Below are positions 52,925 to 61,487 of a stretch of DNA of 64,000 nt, in pieces (the stretch's first letter is position 1; every line of letters starts with the position of its first letter). The notes below the pieces were generated by a model that made no database searches, was not told the origin of the DNA, and was given only the letters and a program-made list of their open reading frames with translations. The DNA lies in contig CAWBME010000006.1 of assembly GCA_963789825.1 (NCBI GenBank), forward strand, positions 310,001 through 374,000, read 5' to 3'. The DNA is from PFL42 sp963789825. Its GTDB lineage: Bacteria; Chloroflexota; Anaerolineae; Anaerolineales; E44-bin32. The translations under genes were made by a program, and so were the position numbers.

Positions 52925-53832
52925 CTACCGGGGGCGAGACTAGGGTGGGAGCTGGAGCCTTGTGGATGGGCTTGGGCCGGGGCTCGGGCTTGGCAGTCAC
53001 CGTCGGCGCTTCGGGAATAGCGCGTTTCAGAGCCGCAACCAGATCCTCGGCTTTCTGATAGCGATCATCCGGATCCTTGGCCAGTGCTTTCAGGATCACG
53101 CGCTCCGACAGCCTCCGGGAGATTCGGGTTGACCTTGCGGGGCAGGGGTAGCGGCGCGGAAGTGTGCATGAACACGACGGCAACAGGTGTCTCAGCTCTG
53201 TAGGGTACGCGTCCCGTTGCCAACTCATACAGGATGACGCCGAGCGAGTAGATGTCGCTCCGTGCATCGATCTTGCGGCCGGAGCCCTGCTCGGGAGACA
53301 TGTAGGCGGGCGTGCCCAAGACGGCCCCCGTAGTCGTCAAATTCACTGAGGCTTCGACCATCCGCGCCAGGCCAAAGTCAGTCAGCAGGCAGTTGCCGCT
53401 TTCATCGATCAGGACATTGCTGGGTTTGACATCGCGATGAACCAAGCCGCGGCCATGAGCATAGCCGAGCGCATCGCCGATTTGAGAAATGACCTGACGG
53501 ATACGGGCAAGCGGGAGCGGCTGAGCCTGCAGAGCATCGGTCAACGTGCCGCTTGGGACAAAGGGCATCACGATGAAGCTGTAGCCCTCGACCTGGCCGT
53601 AGTCAAACACCGGCAAGATATGCGGATGCTGTAGTTGGGCCAGGATCCTGGCTTCGCGTTGAAAGCGGCCGGAAAACTCGGGATCTTCTGCGAACTGGCG
53701 GGGCAGAACCTTCAGGGCGACATACCTGTCCATGCCGGGCTGGTAGGCTCTGAAGACGGCTGCCATGCCGCCTTCGCCCAAGGGGGCTACGATCTGATAG
53801 GGGCCGAGCTGCTTTCCGGTGAGGTCTTCCAT
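52896..53832 (-). CDS. Ser/Thr protein kinase (frame break near the domain end)
   Basis: A Hanks-type kinase: glycine loop LGEGGMAAV at 18-26, VALK with Lys41, HRDVKPSN near 137, DFGLAR near 155 and GTPAYMSPEQG. The frame breaks near 53108: NPNLPEAVGARD goes out, and removing one C gives EAVERVILKALAKDPDDRYQ, the normal kinase end. A Pro/Lys linker then runs to TAA at 52896, where the sensor reading begins. The kinase domain is closely similar in layout to that at 27179. It lies between two tRNA-derived repeats, so it may have arrived by site-specific integration. Confidence 0.83.
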
Positions 53833-54219
53833 GGTCTCTGTCCGTCATGCGTGAGACCGCAGGGCCGCGGCTGGCAGGGACCTATGCTGCGGCGCTACGT
53901 GGCCAGTGCACAATGGCTCAGAGTTGAGCCGCTCAGCCAGCGCCGCCACCCCAGAATGATTGTCGCGCCTCAGGGACAGAACACAAGTAGCGGCGGCGCG
54001 CCGCCGGCAGCTCTGGGACTGCGGCCAGGTGGCGTTGGAGATGCGGTGTTCAACGGATCCTGGGCTGGCCAGAATGGCGGGGATCGATCCAGGTGTGAAT
54101 CGGGGCAAGTTGGAGGTGGGGGAGGAGGTCAGGCCGGGGCGGATCCTGCGATTGCCCCAAGAGCAGAGTCCGTTGCTCGTTCTCGGCAGAAGACGCAGGC
54201 GCTCCCTGCCTTTCATAGC
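53833..54219 (-). other. Intergenic region, no gene seen
   Basis: The 387 bp between the kinase start and the tRNA-linked repeat hold no supported gene. No strong promoter was recognised for the kinase in the first 150 bp. Confidence 0.5.
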
Positions 54220-54295
54220 GTGCGCCCGCACAAATGGCTGGGGGTCGAGGATTCGAACCTCGGCATACGGATTCAGAGTCCGCTGTCCTACCACT
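54220..54295. repeat. tRNA-derived direct repeat, right copy (in the intact tRNA-Gln)
   Basis: Partner of 51204-51279 at a distance of 3016 bp. It covers the 3' part of the intact tRNA-Gln and its 3' flank, so this copy would be the reconstituted attachment site. Confidence 0.75.
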
Positions 54296-54308
54296 AGACG
54301 AACCCCCA
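54235..54308 (-). tRNA. tRNA-Gln (CTG)
   Basis: The minus strand folds as a full cloverleaf: acceptor TGGGGGT/ACCCCCA, D arm with GTGGTAGGAC, anticodon stem GCGGA/TCCGT around CTCTGAA (anticodon CTG), T arm CGAGG-TTCGAAT-CCTCG, discriminator G and an encoded CCA (54237-54235). The U1-A72 pair is usual for tRNA-Gln. It lies 62 bp beyond the end of gltX; in bacteria without GlnRS, that enzyme charges both tRNA-Glu and tRNA-Gln. Confidence 0.93.
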
Positions 54309-54370
54309 GAGCGTCTTCATTCTAACATGCCGTCGTGCGGCGGGCAACATCGCTGGCGCAACTCTGCGGT

Positions 54371-55855
54371 TCAGAGGGATAGATTGCGGGCGGAGGCGCT
54401 CAGCAGCCCAAGCGTGCGGGGCTTTCCCAGGATGACGAGCGTCTGTACCAGCGGTGGGCTGACGGCCTGGCCGGTGGCGGCCAGGCGCAGCAGGGTGAAC
54501 AGCAGCGCTGCCGTCAGGCCCAGCTCGTCGGCGAGCTGGCGCAGGGCGGCCTCGAGCGGCTCGACGGAGAAGTCGGGAGCCTGCTCCACCAGCTGCGCGG
54601 CCCGCTCCAGTGCCTGGATGGCCTGCGGCACGCTCATCCCTGTGGGCAGCAGCGCCGGAGCAACGGGCTCGACGTCTTGGCGGAAGAAGAATCCGGCGAT
54701 CTCCACCGCCTCTTCGAGCGTTCGAATGCGCTCCTGGATCAGCGCAGTGATCGGTTGCAGGTTCGCCTCGGACACCTGCAGCCCGGCGGTCTGAAACACG
54801 GGCACGAGCCGGCGGTTCAGCTCGTCGAGCGGGAGCGCACGGATGTGCAGGCCGTTGAAATGATCGAGCTTGGTGTAGTTGACCGCCGCCGGGCTCGGCG
54901 TGAGCTTGTTCAGCGAGAAGCCGCGAATCAGCTCGGACATCGTGAAGACCTCGGTGCGGTCGTCGTACGACCAGCCCATCAGCGCGATCCAGTTGACAAC
55001 GGCCTCGGGCAGGTACCCGGCCTGGCGCATGTCGAGGGGATAGATCGTCTGGGCGCCGCCCTTGGCGTCCACTGCCTGACGCTTGCTCATCTTCCCCTTG
55101 CCCGAGGGGTTGAGAAACACCGAGAGGTGGACCCAGACCGGCTGTTCCCAGCCAAAGGCCTGATACAGCAGGACATGCAGCGGGAAGGTGGGAAGCCATT
55201 CCGAGCTGCGCAGCACGTGGGTGATGCGCATCAGGCGGTCGTCCACCATGGCAGCCAGGTGATACACCGGGAGGCCGTTGGACTTCATCAGGATGTAATC
55301 ATCCAGCTCGGCGTTCTGTACGGTGATCGGGCCACGGATACGATCCACCGCGGTGGTGCTCCCGGAGCGCGGGGTCTTGAAACGGATGACGTAGCTCTCG
55401 CCGTGCTGAGCGCGCGCCGCGGCTTCGTTGGCATCGAGCGCACGACACAGCCGGTCGTAGCGCGGCGGTTGCTTGGCCTGCTGCTGCGCCTGCCGCATCT
55501 GGGCTAACCGTTCGGGTGAACAGAAGCAGCGGTAGGCGTGACCGCCTTCGATTAGCCCCTCGGCGTGCAGCCGGTAGATCTCCTTGCGCTCGGACTGGCG
55601 GTAGGGGCCGCATGGCCCCCCGACATCGGGGCCTTCGTCCCATTCCATTCCCAGCCAATGCAGACTCTCGATGAGCTCGGCCTCCGCTGCGGGATCGAAG
55701 CGCTTCTGGTCGGTGTCCTCGATGCGCAGAATGAACTGCCCGCCAGTCTGCCGGGCGAGCAAGTAGTCATACAGGGCTGTGCGGGCGCCGCCAATGTGGA
55801 ATCGGCCGGTAGGTGAAGGGGCGAACCGCACGCGCACGGGAGGGTGAGTGCTCAT
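54371..55855 (-). CDS. gltX: Glutamyl-tRNA synthetase
   Basis: A 494-residue class I synthetase. RFAPSPTGRFHIGGARTAL holds the HIGH-type motif (FHIGG), FILRIEDTD follows, and GKMSKRQ is the KMSKS-type loop (about 252-258). The C-terminal alpha-helical anticodon-binding part is complete. It charges tRNA-Glu and, if non-discriminating, tRNA-Gln for amidation by GatCAB; which type applies cannot be told from motifs alone. It precedes tRNA-Gln and follows rodA on the same strand. Confidence 0.96.
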   Translation of the reverse strand: MSTHPPVRVRFAPSPTGRFHIGGARTALYDYLLARQTGGQFILRIEDTDQKRFDPAAEAELIESLHWLGMEWDEGPDVGGPCGPYRQSERKEIYRLHAEGLIEGGHAYRCFCSPERLAQMRQAQQQAKQPPRYDRLCRALDANEAAARAQHGESYVIRFKTPRSGSTTAVDRIRGPITVQNAELDDYILMKSNGLPVYHLAAMVDDRLMRITHVLRSSEWLPTFPLHVLLYQAFGWEQPVWVHLSVFLNPSGKGKMSKRQAVDAKGGAQTIYPLDMRQAGYLPEAVVNWIALMGWSYDDRTEVFTMSELIRGFSLNKLTPSPAAVNYTKLDHFNGLHIRALPLDELNRRLVPVFQTAGLQVSEANLQPITALIQERIRTLEEAVEIAGFFFRQDVEPVAPALLPTGMSVPQAIQALERAAQLVEQAPDFSVEPLEAALRQLADELGLTAALLFTLLRLAATGQAVSPPLVQTLVILGKPRTLGLLSASARNLSL

Positions 55856-55885
55856 TCCATCCTCATGATTGCCGAGGGCATGGTA

Positions 55886-57040
55886 CTAGAGTTCGATCTG
55901 CTTGTGGCGCAGCATCACGCTCTCCACCAGCCCGATCCCGATCAAGATCGCCACCAGGGACGACCCGCCGTAGCTGAAGAAGGGGAGCGGCAGGCCTGAG
56001 ACGGGCATCAAATTGAGATTCATGCCGATGTTGAAGGCGCCTTGAAAGAGCAGCAGCACGGCGACGCCGTAGCAGATCAAAGCCCCGGGCATGTCGCGCG
56101 CCAGCGCTGCCGCTCGCAGGCAACGATAGATGACGAACATCAGCAGGCCGATCAGCAGCACCGCACCGACGAAGCCGAACTCTTCGGAGAACGCCGAGAA
56201 GATGAAGTCGGTGTGGCGCACTTTGAGGAAGCGAAGCTGGACCTGCGTGCCGTTGCCGTATCCTTGCCCGAAAGCGCCACCCGAGCCGATCGAGATCAGT
56301 GACTGGTTGACATTGTAGCTGGCCCCGTACTGGGCCTCGGGGTCGGGGAAGAGGAAGTTGGCGACACGTTCCATCTGATAGTGCTTGACGAACAGGAAGT
56401 CGCGTTGTGCCGGATAGTCGGCGACGAAGTAGCGTGCGACGAAGGGCAGCGTCACGAGCGCGGCCAGGGCCAGCGCGCCGATCAAGGCCGCGAGCGGTCG
56501 CAGGCGCGCTCCGGAAGCCCAGATCAGCGCCGCCCAGATCACGCCGATCACGATCGCCGTGCTCAAGTCCGGCTGCAGGAAGATCAGCAGGATCGGGATG
56601 CCGGCGAGCAGCAGGCTGCGCACGATCACTCGCACATCGCTGATCTCGTGCTGGTGCCGGGAGATGTAATCGGCCAGCACGATGATCATGATGATCTTGC
56701 TGATCTCTGAAGGCTGGATCAGGACGATGCCGACGTTGAACCAGCGGGCCGAGCCGAAACCAACCACGCCGGCGGCCAGGATGAATCCCAGGCCGACGAG
56801 CACCAGCAGGTACATCGGCCGGGCGACGGCCGACCACAGACGATAGTCAATGGCGGCGGTGAGGAAGATGAGCACTACTCCGATCAAGGCGTAGATCGCC
56901 TGTCGGGGAACGAGCTCGGCCAGGTTCTCATTGCCGCCGATGGCCGAGCGGATCATGGCGATGCCGGCGATCGTCATCAGGGCAACAGCTGCCAGCAGCC
57001 AGACGTCGAAGTGGCGCCACAGGCGACCGGATTCGCGCAT
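55886..57040 (-). CDS. rodA: Rod-shape determining peptidoglycan polymerase RodA (FtsW/RodA/SpoVE family)
   Basis: A 384-residue protein with about ten helices. SEDS-family segments include VGFGSARWFNVGIVLIQPSEISKI, LQPDLSTAIVIG and the C-terminal MNLNLMPVSGLPLPFFSYGGSSLVAI; the Asp in LQPDLSTA and the GLPLPFFSYGGSS loop match the active-site region. It polymerises lipid II and works with the class B PBP2 encoded four genes upstream (mrdA). ATG 57040 is 4 nt after the minE stop. Confidence 0.94.
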   Translation of the reverse strand: MRESGRLWRHFDVWLLAAVALMTIAGIAMIRSAIGGNENLAELVPRQAIYALIGVVLIFLTAAIDYRLWSAVARPMYLLVLVGLGFILAAGVVGFGSARWFNVGIVLIQPSEISKIIMIIVLADYISRHQHEISDVRVIVRSLLLAGIPILLIFLQPDLSTAIVIGVIWAALIWASGARLRPLAALIGALALAALVTLPFVARYFVADYPAQRDFLFVKHYQMERVANFLFPDPEAQYGASYNVNQSLISIGSGGAFGQGYGNGTQVQLRFLKVRHTDFIFSAFSEEFGFVGAVLLIGLLMFVIYRCLRAAALARDMPGALICYGVAVLLLFQGAFNIGMNLNLMPVSGLPLPFFSYGGSSLVAILIGIGLVESVMLRHKQIEL

Positions 57041-57044
57041 CGGT

Positions 57045-57317
57045 CTAGCCGGCCTCGCGGCGGCGGGCGCGGGCCGGCGCCAGCGGGATATCGGCCACCA
57101 GCCGCTGCTGGTTGCGGTCGCGGGTGAGCGTGATTTGCACCGCAGCGCGGTCGATCTCGATGTGGCGCGAGAGCACCGTCACCAGCTCGTCCTTCAGGGC
57201 CTCCAGCTTGCCCGGCGGCAGGTCAGCACGATCGTGCACCAGGACAAACTGCAGCCGCTGCTTGGCGGCATGGGCACTATGGCGGTCCGGGTTGCGCAGC
57301 CGCTCGAAGATGCTCAT
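57045..57317 (-). CDS. minE: Cell division topological specificity factor MinE
   Basis: A 90-residue protein with the amphipathic start MSIFERLRN, the MinD-contact region AHAAKQRLQFVLVHDRADLPPGKL and the C-terminal strand-helix domain (KDELVTVLSRHIEIDRAAVQITLTR). It drives MinD release from the membrane. Its ATG overlaps the minD stop (ATGA). Full Min oscillators are uncommon in Chloroflexota to my knowledge, so the complete minCDE is noteworthy. Confidence 0.93.
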   Translation of the reverse strand: MSIFERLRNPDRHSAHAAKQRLQFVLVHDRADLPPGKLEALKDELVTVLSRHIEIDRAAVQITLTRDRNQQRLVADIPLAPARARRREAG

Positions 57318-58120
57318 GCCTCGCCTCCTGACTTCACCAGCCGCGACAGCCGGCCGAAGAAGCCGTCCTTGGCCTCCAGCTCATCGAAAGGAACCTGCTC
57401 GCCCGTCAGGCGTTGTGCGATCTGACGGAAGGCGCGGCCCGCACGACTGCGCCCGTCGAGCGCCGCCGGTGAGCCTTGATTGGAGGCGACGACGATGGTC
57501 TCGTCCTCTGGGACGATGCCGACCAGTTCGATCGCCAGAACCTCGAGGATATCGTCGGTGCTGAGCATCTCTCCCCGGCGAACCATCTCCGGCTTCATCC
57601 GGTTGACGATCAGCTTGCCGGGTCCCTTCTCCTCCGCCTCAATCAGCCCAATGATGCGGTCGGCGTCGCGCACGGCGGACACTTCCGGGTTGGTGACGAT
57701 CAGCACGATATCGGCCGGGGCAATGGCGTTGCGGAAGCCGCGCTCGATTCCGGCCGGCGAGTCGATCAGCACCCAGTCGAACTCCGCTCGCAGCTCGTCC
57801 ACCAGCCGTATCATGTCCTGGGGGGAGACCGCCGTCTTGTCGCGCGTCTGCGCCGCCGGGAGCAAGTAGAGGTCGTTCAGGCGCTTGTCCTTGATCAGGG
57901 CCTGGCGCAGCTTGCAGCGCCCCTCGATGACGTCGACCAGGTCGTAGACGATCCGGTTCTCGAGGCCCATCACGACGTCCAGGTTGCGCAGCCCGATGTC
58001 GGCATCGAGGCATACCGTTCGCAGGCCCAGGGCGGCGAGTGCCACGCCGATGTTGGCGGTGGCGGTTGTCTTGCCGACGCCGCCTTTGCCCGAGGTGAGT
58101 GTTGCGGCAATTGCAGTCAT
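57314..58120 (-). CDS. minD: Septum-site determining ATPase MinD
   Basis: A 268-residue ParA-type ATPase. The deviant Walker A is TSGKGGVGKTTATANIG (about 8-24), followed by DADIGLRNLDVVMGLENR and LIDSPAGIERGF. The C-terminal amphipathic helix (FFGRLSRLVKSGG) serves as the membrane-targeting sequence. ATG 58120 gives the standard N-terminus MTAIAATLTSGKGG; longer readings add an unlike stretch. It lies 23 nt after minC. Confidence 0.96.
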   Translation of the reverse strand: MTAIAATLTSGKGGVGKTTATANIGVALAALGLRTVCLDADIGLRNLDVVMGLENRIVYDLVDVIEGRCKLRQALIKDKRLNDLYLLPAAQTRDKTAVSPQDMIRLVDELRAEFDWVLIDSPAGIERGFRNAIAPADIVLIVTNPEVSAVRDADRIIGLIEAEEKGPGKLIVNRMKPEMVRRGEMLSTDDILEVLAIELVGIVPEDETIVVASNQGSPAALDGRSRAGRAFRQIAQRLTGEQVPFDELEAKDGFFGRLSRLVKSGGEA

Positions 58121-58143
58121 TGGATCTTCGATGCCTCCGATCG

Positions 58144-58839
58144 CTAGCGCCGACCTTCGATCGACCACGGCTCGGCGACAAGCTGGCCATCACGGATCAG
58201 GGCCGTCTCCGGCCGCGGCTTGCCCCGGCGGTCGGGGGAGACGGCGATGTGGGCTCCAATGCGCAGCTGGGTCGGCGCCAGATCGAGTGCACAAACGACC
58301 GCCGTATCTTCCCCGCCGGCCCCGGCGTGCACCGTGCCGCGCAGTCGACCCCAGACGATCACGTTGCCAGCCGCGACGATTTCGGCGCCGGGATTGACGT
58401 CGCCCAGCACAACCACGTGCCCCGGGTAGTGCACCTTGTGACCGGAGCGCAGGGTGCGCTGCACAAACAGGCTGTCCTCGCCCTCAACGCCATGCGCGCC
58501 GGCTTCTGCGTCGACATCCGGGGGCGGCTCGGGTGTGCGGGGCTGCTCGAGCAGGCCGAGATTCGCCGCCGCCTCCTGCGTGGCGGGGTGATCGCCGCGC
58601 ACGGCGCGTAGGTGGACCTCGCGCGCCGCCAGCGCGTCGCGCAGCCGTCCAAGATCGCCGGCGCGCGCTTCGGCTTCCCCCACCTGAAGCGTCAGCTGCG
58701 CGCCGCGAAAGAAGTCCGCCCGACGGTCAATGGCTTCCAGCAGCGCTTCGACGGATGCCGACCAGTCGCCTGCCGGCAACACTGCCAGCAGGCCGTCTGC
58801 GGTCCCCTTGATCTCAAGCGTGGGGTTCGTGGAGTTCAT
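58144..58839 (-). CDS. minC: Septum-site determining protein MinC
   Basis: A 231-residue protein. The N-terminal FtsZ-inhibiting domain (to about 105) is diverged; the C-terminal right-handed beta-helix is clear: RTLRSGHKVHYPGHVVVLGDVNPGAEIVAAGNVIVWGRLRGTVHAG, then ALDLAPTQLRIG. It binds MinD and blocks division away from mid-cell. A Pro/Glu/Gly linker (about 95-120) joins the two domains. Confidence 0.93.
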   Translation of the reverse strand: MNSTNPTLEIKGTADGLLAVLPAGDWSASVEALLEAIDRRADFFRGAQLTLQVGEAEARAGDLGRLRDALAAREVHLRAVRGDHPATQEAAANLGLLEQPRTPEPPPDVDAEAGAHGVEGEDSLFVQRTLRSGHKVHYPGHVVVLGDVNPGAEIVAAGNVIVWGRLRGTVHAGAGGEDTAVVCALDLAPTQLRIGAHIAVSPDRRGKPRPETALIRDGQLVAEPWSIEGRR

Positions 58840-58886
58840 TGTCGGCGCCCAAGCCGCCGATTATAGTGCACACAAGCCCTACGGCG

Positions 58887-60986
58887 CTAGGATTCGCGTG
58901 AGGCATCGCCGGCCTTGAGCGCGAAGTAGGTTTCCAGAACCTCGCGCACCACCGGCCCGGCGGTGACGGCGCCTTCGCCGCCGTTGTACAGGAAGGCCAC
59001 CACCGCGATCTCCGGATTCTCATACGGGGCAAAGGCGGCGTACCAGGCGTGGGTCGGCCACTGGCCTGGGACGCACAGCCCCTTCTCGCGGGTTTCGACA
59101 TCGCAGAACTCCCCCGTGCCGGTCTTCCCGGCAGAAGAGATGTTCTCCAACTCGGCATACCCGGCGGCCGTGCCTTCGCTGACGACACGCTGCATCCCCT
59201 GCCGCACCAGGTCGATCACCTCCGGCGACACCTGGATGTCCGGGGTCGGTAGCGGTCGATCGGCCATCAGGTCGAGCACGCTCTCTGGCGCCTTGATGCA
59301 GCTGCCGATCTCCTCGGCGGGAGTGATCACGCCGTCAGTGAGATCCCAAAGCAGGCAGGGGTCGACCTGCTCGATCACGTTGCCTTCGCCGTCCAGCACC
59401 TGCGAGATCAGATGCGGCCACATCACTCGGCCACCGTTGGCCAGCGTGGCAACCGAGGTCAATACCTGCAGCGGCGTACCCAAGACGAATCCCTGGCCGG
59501 TAGCGGAGTTGTACGTGTCGCCGGTCGACCAGTTCTCGCCGAGGTTGATACGCTTCCAGTCCTCGCTCGGCATCAGCCCATTCTCTTCGGCGGGGAGCTC
59601 AATGCCCAACTGGTGGCCAAAGCCCAGGGCGCGAGCATAGATGCCCAGGCGTTCGATACCCAGTCCGCCGGGCTCGATCGGTTCGCCGGGAAAACCTCCG
59701 CCCACCTTGTAGAAGTACACATTGCAGGACTGGGCCAGCGCGTCGAGGAAGCGGATGCGGCCGTGACCGTCCTCCTTCCAGCACACGAAGTCCTTGGCGA
59801 GCCCGGGATCGTTAGGGAAGTAGGCGTTCTGGATCGTGATCTTGCCCGGGTCGTTGAGTGTTGTGCTGGGTGCGATCACGTTCTCGTTGAGCGCGCCAAC
59901 TGCCGTGACCAGCTTGAAGGTCGAACCCGGGGGAAATTCGGACGAGATGGCATGGTTGACCAGCGGCTTCCCTCGCTCGTCATCGACCAGCTGCTGATAG
60001 TAATCTTGCGGGATTAGGCGTGCCAGCCGGTTGTTCTCATAGGTCGGCAGGCTGGCCATCGCCAGGATCTCGCCGGTCTGCGGATTGATGGCGATGACCA
60101 CGCCCAAGGGGACCCTGGTCTCGCCGGCGAACCGGTTCATGAAGTCGATGCGAGCGGCCAGGGCCGCCTCGGCGGCCGCCTGCAGTCGGGTATCAATCGT
60201 CATGCGCAGGCTGTTTCCGGGCAGCGGCTGGGTCACCTCGCCGATGTCCCGGATCGGCTGGCCGGCGACGTCCTCCTCGACATCCTTCCGGCCGTTCCTG
60301 CCGGCCAGCGACTCCTGATAGGCGCCCTCCACCCCGGCGTAGCCGACCTTGTCGCGGGAGGGGTCGAAGCCCAAGGACTGGTACAACTCGGAGAAGGCAG
60401 CTGGGATCGGGCCCAGGTAGCCGATCAGCGCCGAGGACAGTCGGCCGGTGGTGTACTCGCGCACCGGTGTGATCTCGACCGCCACTCCGGGAAGGTCGAT
60501 CTGCTCCTCGCGCATGATGCGCGCCAGCTGCTCGGGGACGTCGCAGGCGATCGGCCAGGGTTCATAGGGGGCGATGGTGGCGCCCTCCTCGATCAGCTGC
60601 CGCACGCCGCGCCCCGGGGTGCATTTCGCCGCTGCCGGGCCGGGCTGGTCCAGTGGCACGCCGGTCAGCTGCGCCAGCCGCGTGTAGATTTCTTCTACCT
60701 CAGCCGGGCTGTCCGGGAGCAGCGCCGGCGTCACCACGATGTTGAAGGTCGGGATGTTGCGCACCAGCTGGTAGTCGTTGCGATCGTAGATCACCCCACG
60801 CGGAGCGGGGACGTTCACACTGGTGATCCGATTCTCGAGGGCGGCTGCGAGGAATTCAGTGTTGCGCAAGATCTGGAACGAGAACAGGCGAAAGATGAAG
60901 AGCGCAGAGAGCACGATCATCACGGCGTAGGTGACGGCCAGCCGCCAGCGAGGGATATGGGGTGAACCGTTGCCGCCAATTCTCAC
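58887..60986 (-). CDS. mrdA: Penicillin-binding protein 2 (class B transpeptidase, elongation)
   Basis: A 699-residue protein. One helix near 15-35, a pedestal/dimerisation domain, then the transpeptidase with SEFPPGSTFKLVTA (active-site Ser in STFK), a later SCN triad (AQSCNVYFY) and AGKTGTGEF (KTG). Three cysteines in the second half (FVCWKEDGHG, EFCDVETREKGLCVP) could form extra disulfides. GTG 60986 overlaps the mreD stop (GTGA). It is the partner of RodA in rod elongation. Confidence 0.95.
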   Translation of the reverse strand: MRIGGNGSPHIPRWRLAVTYAVMIVLSALFIFRLFSFQILRNTEFLAAALENRITSVNVPAPRGVIYDRNDYQLVRNIPTFNIVVTPALLPDSPAEVEEIYTRLAQLTGVPLDQPGPAAAKCTPGRGVRQLIEEGATIAPYEPWPIACDVPEQLARIMREEQIDLPGVAVEITPVREYTTGRLSSALIGYLGPIPAAFSELYQSLGFDPSRDKVGYAGVEGAYQESLAGRNGRKDVEEDVAGQPIRDIGEVTQPLPGNSLRMTIDTRLQAAAEAALAARIDFMNRFAGETRVPLGVVIAINPQTGEILAMASLPTYENNRLARLIPQDYYQQLVDDERGKPLVNHAISSEFPPGSTFKLVTAVGALNENVIAPSTTLNDPGKITIQNAYFPNDPGLAKDFVCWKEDGHGRIRFLDALAQSCNVYFYKVGGGFPGEPIEPGGLGIERLGIYARALGFGHQLGIELPAEENGLMPSEDWKRINLGENWSTGDTYNSATGQGFVLGTPLQVLTSVATLANGGRVMWPHLISQVLDGEGNVIEQVDPCLLWDLTDGVITPAEEIGSCIKAPESVLDLMADRPLPTPDIQVSPEVIDLVRQGMQRVVSEGTAAGYAELENISSAGKTGTGEFCDVETREKGLCVPGQWPTHAWYAAFAPYENPEIAVVAFLYNGGEGAVTAGPVVREVLETYFALKAGDASRES

Positions 60987-61483
60987 AGTGCCACCTTAGG
61001 AGGGTAGAGAGTCCGCTCTAGACTGCCGGCAAGCTGCATCGCCGGGACGGCTAGCAGCAGGTTGAGCACGGTCGCCGGCAGGACGACGCGCGCCAGCCCG
61101 AACACGAGGTCCGTGCCTGGGTGGATCAGCAGTACCGCCAAGCCCAGAATGGCGTAGTAGACCCCCGTCGCCAGCAATACGCCGCCCAAGGCGGCGAACT
61201 GGTGGGCACGCCACAACCTGCCCTGCGCCAGCGTGGCGACGTTGGCGGCCGCGATCAGGGCGAGGGCGCTGACGCCAAGCGGGACTCCGGAGAGCAGATC
61301 AAGCAGCAGACCCGCCACCAGACCCAGCACCATGGCCTGCACCAGGCGGCCGGTGAGGGCCCAGGCGACGACCAGCAGCAGCACCAAGTCCGCCCGGCCA
61401 TCGAGCAGCTCAAAGAAGGGCAGCACGGCAGTCTGCAGGACGACCAGGAAGGCAGAGACCGGGATCAGTACCAGCAGGCCCAT
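60983..61483 (-). CDS. mreD: Rod shape-determining protein MreD
   Basis: A 166-residue protein with five or six helices, of which the first starts MGLLVLIPVSAFLVVLQ and the second includes DLVLLLVVAWALTG, followed by GLVAGLLLDLLSGVPLG, the characteristic MreD motif. It is a membrane part of the elongasome. The ATG at 61483 lies 4 nt after the mreC stop; upstream extensions overlap mreC and look unlike the family. Confidence 0.88.
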   Translation of the reverse strand: MGLLVLIPVSAFLVVLQTAVLPFFELLDGRADLVLLLVVAWALTGRLVQAMVLGLVAGLLLDLLSGVPLGVSALALIAAANVATLAQGRLWRAHQFAALGGVLLATGVYYAILGLAVLLIHPGTDLVFGLARVVLPATVLNLLLAVPAMQLAGSLERTLYPPKVAL

Positions 61484-61487
61484 CGGT

